DNA of 64,000 nucleotides. Source: Oscheius onirici (lineage: Eukaryota; Nematoda; Chromadorea; Rhabditida; Rhabditidae). Under the pieces are notes generated by a model. That model searched no databases, was not told the DNA's origin, and saw only the letters and a program-made list of their open reading frames with translations. The stretch is taken from positions 3,670,398 through 3,734,397 of the forward strand of contig OW051469.1 in the NCBI GenBank assembly GCA_932521025.1, written 5' to 3'. Position numbers and translations under genes: made by a program. Each line of letters begins with the position of its first letter. Position 1 is the stretch's first letter. Below, piece after piece: positions 52,735 through 63,880 of the stretch.

Positions 52735-55460
52735 GCCCTCATTCCTCCTACGGTCGAGAAGAGTGAAGCTCAGCATTGCTCTTTCCTGTCGTCGCTGCAC
52801 TGCTGCTAGTTTCCTCAGCTCATCGATTCGAAGGCTCCAGAGTTCGCAGCCGTACAGAAGACTGGGACGATACAGGTCAGGTAGACTTTGCGCTTCATCT
52901 TCATCGGCACGGTGCTCTTCGTAAGGAAGAGACGGTGACGATTGAAAGCTCCCCACGAAGCTCCGATCCTTCGAGACAACTCCTGGCTCTCTGAGGTGCA
53001 GGTTACCGAACATCCAAGATAGGTGAAATGCTGGACAAACTGGATTGTCTGTCCAGACAGACGCAGATCTCCCTCGTAGGCATTGGTCATCGCAACTGTC
53101 TTGCGAAGGTTGACTTCCAATTCAATGCTACGGCTTACTTGTTCCAGTTCGGTTACCTGTACAGCTCTCAGACTCTTTCCGACAAGAACGACGTCATTGA
53201 CGTACCTAAGATGATTCAGCTTACGGCCGTTGATGTTGAAACCGAGGTCGTCCCAGTTGAGTCGACGAAAGATGTCCTCCAACACAGCGTTGAAGAGAAG
53301 TGGAGAGAGCACGCAGCCTTGGCGGACTCCGGGCTTGATGTCAACATCCACTAGATCTTCGTGCACCTTGATCTTGCAGCCAGCTTGCGTGTAGACCTTT
53401 CGCAGCATCTCGACGTAGAGTTGGTCCGCTCCGTTTTGTTGGAGAGAGTTCCACACGGCGTCCCACTTGATGGTGTCGTAGGCTTTCCGGAAATCGACAA
53501 ACACTAGATACAGATGATTCCAATAACCGTAGGCCTTGTCGATCAGCTGCTTGATGGTGTGAAGGTGTTCCACTGTGGAGTAGGTTCGACGAAATCCGGC
53601 CTGTTCGACTGGCTGGTTGAACTCCAAACTTCGATGCATCCTGGCCAACATAACTCGCGTGAACAGCTTGTATGGAGCTGGTAATACGGAGATTGGGCGG
53701 AAGTTGGTCAGGTCGGTATGGTCTCCTTTCTTAGGGATGAGCGTAGTGATCGAATCTCCGAATCCGGGAGGAACCATATGGTGTTGAAGCATCCGAGTGA
53801 AGAGATGTGCCAGAAGAGGCACCATCTCAGCTTCCGCGACTCGGAGCTGCATCGTCGTTATGGAGTCATGGCCCGGAGCTGTCCTCATCTTCATCCTGCG
53901 CAGCTGCTTCCACACTTCTTCCTCGAGAACTGGTGGCACTTCCTCCAGAGGTGGCTTCACTGACGGAACCACATTCACCGTTTGCTGGTACAACTCATCA
54001 AAGAATTCCTCGACTCGATCTCGCACATCTTGGGAGCTGACAGTTCGAGAGCCGTCTTTCCTTTGGAGTTGACCGATCGCAGGGGTCGATATATCCCCGA
54101 AGAGCCTCTTTGACGCAAGCGTCTGACGATAACGGGTAAGAAGGTTCTTCTCAATATCCGAAGCAATTGCAGAGCGCAGCAACTTGTTCGTCTGGACCAG
54201 TTGGATTCTCGAAAGAGCATCATCCTTGGCCAGTAAAGCTCGTCGTTGATCGAAAAGGACTCTAGTGTTGGCGGAGAGTCTTTCTGCTCTTGGGATCCTT
54301 TCAGTAGCAACAGCACGGGCCTCAGCGAAGACTTCACGAATGCCTCGGTACTGCGCAACTAGATCGGGATCCTCCATTGCTTCTCTTCTCTCCTGGATTG
54401 CATGACGGAACAGCGGCCAGTTCATCTTCTTCTGTGTCGTCTGTGCTCTACGGCTTGGAAACTTAGCCTGTAGGTCGAGCATGAGGCGGACAAGACGATG
54501 ATCACTGCGGAAGTTGAACTGGTTGATGACGTGAACGTTCCGTACGATGTTAGTCCTTTTGACGAGGAACAGGTCGTATTCCTTGAGAGTTGTTCCGTTC
54601 GGCGATCTCCAGGTCCACTTTCTACCAGATCGTTGCTTTTGGAAAGTACTGGCGACGTCCCAACCGTGTTGTTGACAAAAAGAGACAAGCTGGTCTCCTC
54701 GACGGTTTCTGGTGCCGTAGCCGTGCGTCCGATCGAAGGTTCGTGTGAATGGATTCGCTTTCCTACCGAGGCATTCTAATCTCCGAGCACTATTGTACAC
54801 CGCTGGTGTATTTTGGGAAAGTTCGACTGGCTCATGATTCCAGCGCCCCAACCCTTACTCACACCATTGGCCCCGACTGGCAGCCCCTGTTTCCATAAGG
54901 ATCCACCTGTCGAGTTGTACGCAGCTCTTTGGATCTTGCTCAGGAAGCGGTCGTAGTCGGCGTCATCGGCGTCTCCTGTGGGTGCGTAGCCCATGACTAG
55001 GAGAAGACTCCAATTCGGCCCTCTCAGCTCCAGAGTGCAGCATCTGTCGTCTATCGGTGTGAAGCGATGAATGTTGAGGACGAGATGCGGAGCAACAATG
55101 AAGCCGACGCCGCGTCGGTTGTACTGACCACCACTGTAAAGTAGATGGCATCCAGACTTCCTCAGCAGCTCTTGACCACTTCCAGGTCTCGCTCAGGCCA
55201 ACGACGTCGAAGGATATCTTGAGTAGCGCTTCTTCGAGTTCGAGTAGACGCCTCTTCGAGTGAATGGATTGGCAGTTGAGCTGACAGACGTTGAGCAGGC
55301 CTCGAACCACGGGTGTTGACATATCGGTCCCTCTGTGTCGCAGTGCTGGGACCGGAACCCCCTTCTTTTCCACAATCGGCAGTAGGTCTACCAGGTAGAG
55401 CGACTTGAAGAGCAAGCGCACGGATTGTGAAAAATAAGGGCAATTGAAAAACAAGGGCAA
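52735..55460 (-). mobile_element. Decayed RTE-like non-LTR retrotransposon
   Basis: An endonuclease part lies at about 54780-55330 (LLNVCQLNCQSIHSKRRLLE, DVVGLSETWK, GYAPTGDADDADYDRFLSKI). Its C-terminal part and reverse transcriptase occupy 52815-54851 in one frame (FRPISVLPAPYKLFTRVMLA, DFRKAYDTIKWDAVW, GVRQGCVLSPLLFNAVLEDI). The polymerase box reads RYVNDVVL, so the first catalytic Asp of the usual xADD is Asn. The endonuclease is split over frames, and another shift near 52840 leaves the terminal YGCELWSLRIDELRKL in a different frame. The domain order fits RTE. The copy is dead, and its 3' side appears cut off near 52735. Confidence 0.85.
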
Positions 55461-55480
55461 TTGAAAAATAAGGGCAATTG
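55427..55480 (-). repeat. Three short tandem repeats at the retrotransposon 5' edge
   Basis: A 17-18 bp unit AAAAATAAGGGCAATTG is repeated about three times just outside the endonuclease frame. It may be a 5' UTR monomer array. Confidence 0.6.
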
Positions 55481-55484
55481 ATCA

Positions 55485-55790
55485 AATACGTACATTCCGA
55501 TAACAAAAAATCTAGTAAAACTGGAAGGAAAAGGCGAAAACAGCGTTTCTGCCCTTTTCTTTTCTGTTTTTCTTTCCTAAGCACAGTAATTTTGATATCG
55601 GAATAGGCGTATCTGGTGTAAAATTTGATGTGGAACCGAACAAACATAGTTTGAAAACGATAAAACGAGTGCAAAGGGTCAAAAAAATGAAAAATATGCA
55701 AGATCGTGACGGGACCAATGCCAAATGGTCCCGCAGCGGTTTTGACATTTTGGCATAGCCGAAGGCTTCCTTTAAAAACCTCGCGTTTTC
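55485..55790. mobile_element. Half copy of the fold-back element
   Basis: This matches 34165-34490 through ACTGGAAGGAAAAGGCGAAA, GAAAACGATAAAACGAGTGC and CGTGACGGGACCAATGCCAA. Only the right-arm half is present, directly against the RTE 5' end. The retrotransposon may have inserted into it. Confidence 0.72.
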
Positions 55791-55963
55791 ACCCGATTTC
55801 TCTCTCCATTTCACGTAGTTCAGCTCAAAAATCAATTCTTCCTGTCAGATAAGATCATTGGCATGAAAAAGAGTACAAAAGAGTGGTGGTACAGACGGTC
55901 AGGCGGCTGTTTTCACGCCTAGGTCGACTAGATCTTCTCTCACGATAAGCTAACTCTCATACA

Positions 55964-56374
55964 ATGCGCCTATACTTTCTCTTTTGCCTTTTTATATTGA
56001 TCCCCGTCATAGAAGCTCGCTATAAATATGGTAGGCCATCTAAATTTTGGAGAATATCGAGTTTCAGAGGACTTTTCCGAGGAAAATGTTCTAGGACTGG
56101 AAGAATTGCTGTCCGGATTAGACGAAGATACTCAGGACGTGGTAAGTGACTGATAACTAGTAAAATGGCAAAAATTTAGGTTGTAGAGCTCCTAGAGGCC
56201 AAACAAATCCAAAATCTGGCCGAGCAGGACCAAATGATGCGGCTGATTATGAGAAAACAGAATCCGACCACATTGGATCGACTGATCCATCTGTACAAAC
56301 AAACCAATGCAAGTTCTGGTCTCGTTTCAGTATTTTTTAGCCTTATAACCGTTATTTTCTTGTTTTCATCGTAG
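55964..56374 (+). CDS. Small secreted protein, probably GPI-anchored
   Basis: Exons 55964-56030, 56068-56141 and 56180-56374 join in phase to 111 residues. The first 18 residues, MRLYFLFCLFILIPVIEA, are a signal peptide. The middle is acidic and helical (ENVLGLEELLSGLDEDTQDV, MMRLIMRKQNPTTLDRLIHL) without cysteines. The end is TNASSGLVSVFFSLITVIFL plus FSS: a small-residue site followed by a hydrophobic tail, as for GPI attachment, though a C-terminal span is possible. NAS is an N-glycosylation site. I do not recognise a family. It lies between the retrotransposon and the TM-choline-kinase gene, on the same strand as the latter. Confidence 0.65.
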
Positions 56375-57130
56375 TAAAGAGAGTGAAATATGAAACAAAC
56401 TGTTGTGCGGACGAGGGTCCCGGTTTGATTGGATTAGCGATCGAGTGGGCAGGCAATATTTGTCCAAAATCGGGGCTGAGCCTAGGGAGGGATGGTAGAG
56501 CCAGAGACCGTAGCAATCAACGTCAAAGTTCCTAGCATACTGTACAATAGACGACATACTGCAGTTCCTGGCATAGAAGAAGTTTGTGAAGCAAAGTAGA
56601 TCTACCTCCAATTTCAACAGTAACGGGAGAACTGAACAGAGAGATGGAGAGACAATGAATAGAAACCAGAGAACAGAAAGTTATGCAATCGGAGAAAATG
56701 GGCCATAGCACTACAACATTTGTTAGAAACACAGACATAAGAACTATTCAAACAACCATACTAATTTGAACACAACAAAGAACACACAGGGCTTTTCCTT
56801 TTCCGTCTGCTGCAAAAAAAGAAGGGGAAACTGACCTGTGGCAAAGTGCATTCCTTCTTGGTGCCTCGTTCCTTCATGCTGGTCTCATCTGCGCGTCTCA
56901 CAGTCGTAACTTCTCTCGTCTTCTGAGTTCGCTAGCTTCCACCAAAAGGACGTGGTCTTCTTCGTCAGAGAGTCTGTCCTGCTAAATTCTCAGCAACTAG
57001 TCTCCACTACCACGACAACTACAGTCTGGACAACCATACACCGGTATATCATGTGTTCTTTGTTCTTCCAGTTTCCTGAAAACTAGAACAACAAGCATCT
57101 GGCTACGGCTTGGACGGGTTGATCTACCAC
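56375..57130. other. Gene-free stretch, no feature seen
   Basis: I found no exon with support on either strand here. Short frames on minus near 56366-56738 lack motifs. Confidence 0.4.
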
Positions 57131-57194
57131 GCCTGTAAGAATAGAATTTTGGGGTTGAGCACTATCAGTCTGGCGTACTTTCAACGTGGTGTGG
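57131..57194 (+). repeat. Left flank of MITE copy 2, paralogous to 10.4-10.9 kb
   Basis: AGAATAGAATTTTG and GAGCACTATCAGTCT match sequence at 10368-10412. GGCGTACTTTCAACGTGGTG matches 10899-10918. The occupied and empty sites thus belong to one dispersed repeat family. Confidence 0.65.
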
Positions 57195-57482
57195 CCAGGC
57201 TTGTTAAAAACCTGCGCTGCGGTCTGGGCTGCGGCCAGGTTGGACTTTGCGGCGGGCTAAAAAAATTCATTTCGCATTTTTTTCTGATTTTTTTTTTGTT
57301 TCCAAATACGTCCCCCGATTAGATTTAGTTTTGCCATCAGAAAAATTGGAAGAAAATCGAAAACTGACAATGAAAATAGAAGAAAACTGCTAAAAAAGCC
57401 GCAAAGTCCAACCTGGCCGCAGCGCGGCGCAGCCCAACCCAGACCGCAGCGCAGCGCAACAACCCAGAATCAACAAGCCTGG
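57195..57482. mobile_element. Long-TIR MITE, copy 2 (288 bp)
   Basis: The ends are CCAGGCTTGTT and AACAAGCCTGG. GTGTGG is duplicated at 57189-57194 and 57483-57488. The inside matches copy 1 (18611-18970), including TTGGACTTTGCGGCGGGCTA and TACGTCCCCCGATTAGATTT, but the centre is rearranged and shorter. The empty paralogous site is at 10899-10936. Confidence 0.88.
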
Positions 57483-57488
57483 GTGTGG

Positions 57489-57860
57489 CCGTAAGCGAAA
57501 GACTTGATTTCCTCTGTGCTTGACATTCTTTTTGCAATCTCCTTTGCCAGCCTCCAGAATCTGAAGAATGGTCTACCCAGCCCAAAGAACAATCTATGTT
57601 TCCACTCCTTCCCTTATCCCCACTAGAAATAAAAAATTGTTCCTCCTCACAGTCTCCCGCTGTTTCTGAAATACGTTTGCCCTAAAAGTGCCACTTTTAG
57701 AGGGCACCATTCACCCACTTTCCCGAATATATTGTGAGAACGACTAGGTCTTTAAATGTACACAAGCCCCCGTCACTTTCTCAGCTATTTTCGGCTAGCT
57801 GCCCCGATTAGTCTTACCCGTTCGGGAGTGATTGATTTTCGATCTCGTCTGTTCCAGATA
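57489..57860. other. Promoter and 5' region of the TM-choline-kinase gene
   Basis: GTCTGTTCCAG ends at 57858, two bases before the ATG at 57861. It is a good candidate trans-splice acceptor, giving a very short 5' UTR. Nothing else is supported. Confidence 0.45.
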
Positions 57861-60800
57861 ATGTTGTCATTCTCACTACTCTTACTCTTCTTGTGGGTTG
57901 AACCGAGTTGGTCGCGATGGAAGAATCCAAACGTCTACGCCTGGCTGGAACAAAACAGCTACATTTGTAAGTCCGGATGACACTGACTCTCTTTTTTCTT
58001 CCAGGCTTTCTGGAACTCAAACCAACGCACGGTCTCCGCTTCCTCCTAAAAGATGAAGTCGAAAGACTCCAATGTAGTTGTGGAGACCCCCTTCTGACTC
58101 ATTCTGCCTGTGCGAGAAGTAACAACTTGCGTAGGCCTTTCTGTTCCAAATGTTAGTTTTCCTTACAATCTCTCTATCGGTTACAGTACCCGAACTGTGC
58201 ATGAGAGCCTACTCGACCATTTTCATGCCTTCTCACAGGACTAAGGGTCAGTTGTGACTGGACTTTCTCACAAACTCAGTTTAGTGAATCTCACAGACCT
58301 CCAGCTCTCTCACAGTTTTAACAAAATCAACAAAACGGCCATATTTTCGAACGGCTTAAAGGTTGGAAATGGTCGTAGAGGGCAGAAGCTAGCCGAGAGG
58401 AAGAATGAGTTTTTCACCATGGCCCCCAAATGGATTCCGAAAGTGGACAAGCAGCTAAGGATAGAAAAGTCAACTGATTTGAAGATAGCTCCAGAGGTTG
58501 GTTTGAAGGAGGAAAAAGGGTTAGGTTTTCAGACTGTGAAAGTCCCTGATGCTAGTACAGTAATTCCACCAAGTTCCACAGTTACAGTCACAGTTTCCCA
58601 AGTTGGTTTTTACAAGAAACTGCGAGTGTTTTTAGGTTCAGAACAGCCCCTCAACTACAGTACAGTCTACAACAAGACCAGTTCTGATTAACAGCTCACA
58701 GGTTTCTCCAGCAACAAAGGTAAGAGACAATGTCTCTGAGACATTATGACCATAGTTAGTAGGATCTGAACAAGAGCAGAATATAGAAGCACACTTTCTG
58801 TAAAACATCAGAAACTACTGTTCAAAAGTACTTGTTTCAGTCCCCTTCCCCATCCATCTTGATAGCCTCAACTACTCCACAAACCAATACAGCGACTCAT
58901 AGCCTAAGTTCTCAGTCTGTTCTTTTTGACGGTGAAGTGGTCTCTCCCAAAAAGACACCTGTGGACGGGATCGAAATCTTCCTCAACAATTCAGATGTCA
59001 TGAACAGGTTGATGGATATCCTTATCAGAAGAATCATTGAGGCTAGATATTGTGTTTTTCCCATTATCCAGAATTTCAGTCTGGTAAAGCTTCAAACAGT
59101 AGTCTTTTGGAGAGATTGGAAGGATTCAGGCTGCCACAGCATAGGGAAAGGAAGCAGAAGGTCAGACTCTTTTAATATCTCTGACTCAGCCTCACAATCT
59201 CTCATTTTATCAGTTTTCTCTCTTATCCAGACTTTTCCAGATGGTCAGAATGGTCTCCTCTCATGAAGAGGAGGCGCCAGTACAGAGGGTAATCTTCACC
59301 GAGGAGATGAAAGACATCAACAATCCTGAAGAAGGTATCCTCACTCAGTAGTCTATGTCTCCCTTCCAGATCCCGCTCAAAACGACTCTCTTATCCTCAC
59401 TCCTTCTGGTTCGAAAGGAGCACAGACTTCTACAGAACTTCCTGAAGCAACTACAGTGAATTCGACTGAAGAAGTTTTGATAATCTCAGCTCCGGTCACA
59501 TCTGTTCCTATTAGGATCAAAGGACCTAGTGAGATGCTTTTCAGAGAGAAAAACAATGAAATTCAGAGCCTCCGAGAAAGAATAAGACACTGTTCCATGA
59601 CAGACTAATTAGACTCCAAAAGCAGCTGTTCAACATCCTGGGAGAGAAATTCGACGACTTTGATGACGAGGATCCCATCAATGACAACGATATCATCACG
59701 GTAAGGATTGTGCTCAGTTTCTGTGAGCATGGTACCTGGAATCTCCTCTCTGGAAGACATACTGTGGTTTTCTGGTAGACTAATCTATTTTAAATTGCTC
59801 CCAAGTCTGTGTGTGTATCTGAAGCTTTTATTGAGGATAAGGAGGGGAGATTTGTGAAGATCCGTTTACATCGGTAGTTTAAACAAGTCTCGACGAGTCA
59901 ATTTGCAAATGCGTGGACTTTGATTATTTTTGACTGGGGAGTTTCCAGACAGTAGCGAATCAAGTGCGGGCAGAAATTCGGGAAAGAATTCAAGGGGTGT
60001 TTCTATTATAAATTCAGCTCCAATGGGGGGATATCACAACTGGAGAACACGGGATAGAGAAGAAAAGAAGCGCATGTAAATAGGGACAGAGAGATCAGCA
60101 GGGTATGCACACGGAAATTACACGAAGACATACAGGGACGACAGGAGGGAAAATTGGACAGAAGAAAGGGGACATGGCGATAGGTAGATCGTAAATGGTA
60201 GAGAAGGAAAAAAAGAACGACTGTGACAGTTTCTTACACGGACTGTGTGACTTGAACAGAATGACAAGGGGAGAAGGGAAGGGACAGTGGACTGAGACTC
60301 ATTATAGCTAGGGTCGGGCGATCCGTTCAGGTCCTACATTTTTGAAATTCGGATTGGGAGGGAGTGGGTTTTAATATAATTTCGGTATTCTTTGCAGGGT
60401 CAGGGGGAGTGACTGGAGGAGAGTAACAAACTTCTACTTTTACGCCCTGGAAGGGCGTTTCCAACCTTGTTAGAGTTAATTTAAGTAACTAAATTTAAGT
60501 AAAAAAATTTAAGTTTTAATGTTTTTGAAGTCAGAAGTTTGAACATTTTGAAGTAGAACTAATTAGAGTCAAACCTTGTAAGTTTTTCTAACTTTTCGAG
60601 AAACTAAATGTTTCTCTTCTTTACCCAGAATTACATTAAAATTGTAACTTGTTCACAACAAATCAGAAGTCTCACGAAGACTTCAAATTTTTGGTTACGA
60701 AATTGGGAGAATTAAAACTGGTTCCCTATTCCAGGTCTTCCGAGAGCATATGCACGACGACGAAGAGAGCAGTTTGGCCTTTTCTGACGACAAGAGACGA

Positions 60801-63508
60801 GACGACAGTACAGAGTCAGAAGACGTAGCCGATCTGGTAAAGAGACTATCTCTGGTCCAAAATTGACAGTTTTTAGGCGAGAAAAACAACTAAATTTGAT
60901 CCAAAGATCTGTGAGGATAACCATTCTCTTTGTGAGAAGTGGGCTGTTCAGAAAAGATGTCGTCATCATGCTGAGTTCATGTACAAGTTTTGTCGGAAAA
61001 GTTGTGGCATTTGTGTGTAATAAAGATTTTGAGACAGAGTTCCAAAGAACAGACTCTGTGATCACCCAGACTCTTTAGTGTTGTTCCTAGGCGACTGTTT
61101 CTCTCGTGCCTAATGGCACACCCAGTGCATTTGAATTCTCACCCCTCCCATCCCATTTACAACCGATTGATTCCAATATCATTCAAACTGAAATTGCTCT
61201 CTCTTATCGGACCCGTTCTCTGCCAGTGTTTGCCTCCTGCTCACTATATACGTCATCGGTCAATAGTATTGTTCTACCGCAGGTGAATATGATCCGGGGC
61301 TTATACGGCAGTGGTTACAGCTATGAGACTAACCTTTGCTCAAACACAGAGACTGAAGACTGTCGTCCTTTGTCTAGTGGTATTCTTTATCGTCTATTAT
61401 GTTCTGCTGTCTCCTAAGTCTTCAGGAGCGAAAAACAAGGTCAGTTGGGCAGACTGTGAGCATATCTAGAAGCTTTCAGATCATCAGACGACGACCTCAG
61501 GGCAGTGATCTCTGGGTGAGTTGGTTCTCTCAGTTCCTCAGACTTTCTGTATCTCTAAAAACCAGCTTCAGAACCTTTTCAATCACTTCGAGACTGCTCC
61601 TCGACCAGCTCGTTCAAGGGCCTTCCGTATCCTCTCCGAAGGTCTTGGCTCAGAATGGGATCAAGCCGGTGTCGATGACCTACAAATGACCAAATTGGGG
61701 TACTTTTACTATTTCCACAAATTTTCTGCTGTTTTAGAGGCGGATACACCAACATTGTCTTCAACTGCTCCCTTCGACGCTCTTCTGCAAAACCGGTGAT
61801 TCTGAGAATACAGTTCCCAGACTTGTCAGAAGACCAGGATAGAGAGAGGAACATTGTTCGAATTCTATCAGGTGAGACTTTTGATGAAATAAATAACGTC
61901 GTTTTAGAGAAAATAATAGGTCCGGCAATTTTGGCAGAGTTTGAAGGAGGACGCATTGAGGAACAGATCTCAGGGAGACAGATGAGTCAGGCCGAATTCA
62001 GAGAGAAGAGGTCAGTATGTGGACTAGAGGCTTTAGAACAAGAGAAAAAGAAATCAAAGGGAAGGTGTAGTATTTTTGGCTTTGAAACTATTCAGGCATC
62101 TGGACAGGTAGCCAAGAAAACAAGGGTACAAGAGCAACGAAATCATGACAGAGACCTTCAAAACAGGCGCGGTGCTACTCAACAAAAGGTGACGCAAAAA
62201 AACTAACAAACTCTGGACCAAAAGAGTCACAGGGAAAACCTTGTTGTTGCACAGTACACAAAGGGCACGAGAGAGTCAGGTACAGGAAGTCTGAAGTCTA
62301 CAGAAATCAAGCGGACAAACCAATCACAGAAAGGAAATAACCGTTGGAAGACGAGTATGGAAGTCATCAGAGCTTGAGAACTATACTCCTTTGCAAAAGT
62401 TTGACAACAAGCCGTTTTTTGGCGAAACTCTGGGAATAAGTGGGTTCCAGAGTCCGAGACTATCACCAATCGATTCAGCATGGTCAAAAACCCCCAGAAA
62501 ACAATTTTCAGCAAAATGCATTTTTTGATTAGTGCGCTTTGACGAAAATTTCAAAATCAGGCGCGGCAAAAGTTTGGCAACAATCAGTTTGTATTCTAGA
62601 AAACCAAAATTGTTCCGTACCAATGTGTCAAATAATGTACCAGAAATCATAAAAAGACTCTCTCAACAAGTCTGCACAGTCCGCACATCAATAACGATTC
62701 AATTCGAATCCCATCAAAAACGGCATTTTGTACTGGGAATCGGGTCAGTGCCGGTCGGTTGATAATAACTCTTTCGGGATACATGGATTCTGCTCGAAAC
62801 TTTGGCTATTTATTAGCGATATGATACCCAAAAATGTCCCAAAATATGGTCGGCACCAAATGAGATCCTTTTGAGATACAGATGGTTTACTGTTGCAGAG
62901 TAGTTTTTGAGGCAAATTTAGTTCTGTAAAGACGGCTTGTTGTCAAACTTTACAAGTAGTATGGAGGTTTTCGTCGGGAAAAATAGAAGGAATGGTATTG
63001 GGGAAAGTGAGGACATTCAGTAGTGCAGTCAGGAGGTCAAAAGTGCAGAACAAGAAACTGGTAGAGTAGAGAGTTATAGATCGGCAAGATAAGAACGTTC
63101 GATCAGTCTTTTATTCACTTTCAGTTACGCCACCGCCCTCGGCATCAGACTCTCAGAAACGCATAGTCTGGCCAAGACCCAAGTAGAGAACCAGGTTCTT
63201 GGCCTTCTTCATCACTATCTGGACCGAATCATCCAGTCGGACAACATGGAATTCCCAGTCGAGCCGGCCTTCTACGACCGTAGAATTCCACAGACTGTCA
63301 CTGTCGGCGGCTTGATGATCGAGATCGAAGCCATCAAGAATTTTGTCACAAGAAACTTCAACTTTCCCACTTCTCTCGTCCACAACGATTTATTTGTGAG
63401 TTTTTCCTTGTCTATTTCTCACTGTCCTCAGGAATCCAACGTCTTGATTAGAGAGGATGGAAGGAGTCTCATGCTCATCGACTACGAGTTCAGCATGTTC
63501 GGTCACAG
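57861..63508 (+). CDS. Predicted single-pass membrane protein with cytosolic choline/ethanolamine kinase domain (3' end outside window)
   Basis: Nineteen exons join in phase over 789 codons: 57861-57966, 58005-58151, 58187-58246, 58297-58496, 58533-58601, 58636-58719, 58841-59007, 59231-59334, 59370-59528, 59567-59700, 60735-60836, 61091-61282, 61350-61439, 61480-61515, 61566-61699, 61738-61871, 61908-62010, 63125-63395 and 63432-63508. The signal peptide is MLSFSLLLLFLWVEPSWS. Six Cys follow in residues 36-95, then a Ser/Thr-rich region, an acidic segment, and a span TVVLCLVVFFIVYYVLL at about 512-528. The kinase then starts: GGYTNIVFNCSL (N-lobe), KPVILRI, ALGIRLSETHSL, catalytic VHNDLFESN (HxDxxxxN) and LMLIDYEFS (second Asp). 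Choline kinase phosphorylates choline or ethanolamine with ATP. A single transcript is inferred; two adjacent genes remain possible. Confidence 0.68.
59701..60734. other. Long intron 10 of the TM-choline-kinase gene
   Basis: A purine-rich + strand tract (about 60030-60310) is followed by AT-rich DNA with TTTAAGT repeats near 60475-60530. I see no terminal repeats or opposite-strand gene. Confidence 0.45.
62011..63124. other. Long intron inside the kinase domain
   Basis: An open frame continues to about 62206 without family similarity. The donor GTCAGT at 62011 and acceptor TTTCAG at 63119-63124 join the kinase in phase. The words AAGTTTGACAACAAGCCG (62397-62414) and its near-inverse CGGCTTGTTGTCAAACTTT (62933-62951) suggest a fold-back element of about 550 bp within the intron. 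Confidence 0.5.
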
Positions 63509-63680
63509 GTCGGTTTAATTTTTGGCGGGAAAAGCCGATTAGTTTCTGGCAGGAAATATAATAGTTTACTCGGTCGATGACAGAGTTCATGCAAATTGAT
63601 CGCAACAGGTGTTCTTTTCTTCGAATCGCAATCTTCTTCCGTCTAGTCTCATAGCCAAAACGTAGCCTATTTTGAAACCC

Positions 63681-63880
63681 TTATGGACGTACAGAGCCTT
63701 CACTCTCTTCACCAAGCCTGAGCGCGCGGATAGTCCAATCCGTGTTTAGGATAACCGGGGAGTGGTTCCGATGTTTGTTAGATCGGATATGGTAGCTGTG
63801 TAACTTCGTCCCTCTAATTTCGGTCTTTTCCAAAGGCTGCCAGCTCTTGATGCTCTCGACCACATCAATTTCGTGATATC
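63681..63880 (-). CDS. Possible 3' exon of a minus-strand gene entering the window
   Basis: On minus a frame reads DWKRYHEIDVVESIKSWQPL, then TEIRGTKLHSYHIRSNKHRN, ending at a stop near 63681. CTGAAG before DWKRY could be an acceptor. There is no recognised family. The alternative is chance within an intron of the kinase gene. Confidence 0.2.

Noticed and set aside
57756..57860. Upstream in-frame extension of the kinase gene start
   Set aside because: A strong acceptor-like TTCCAG lies two bases before the ATG at 57861, and the protein from that ATG begins with a clean signal peptide.
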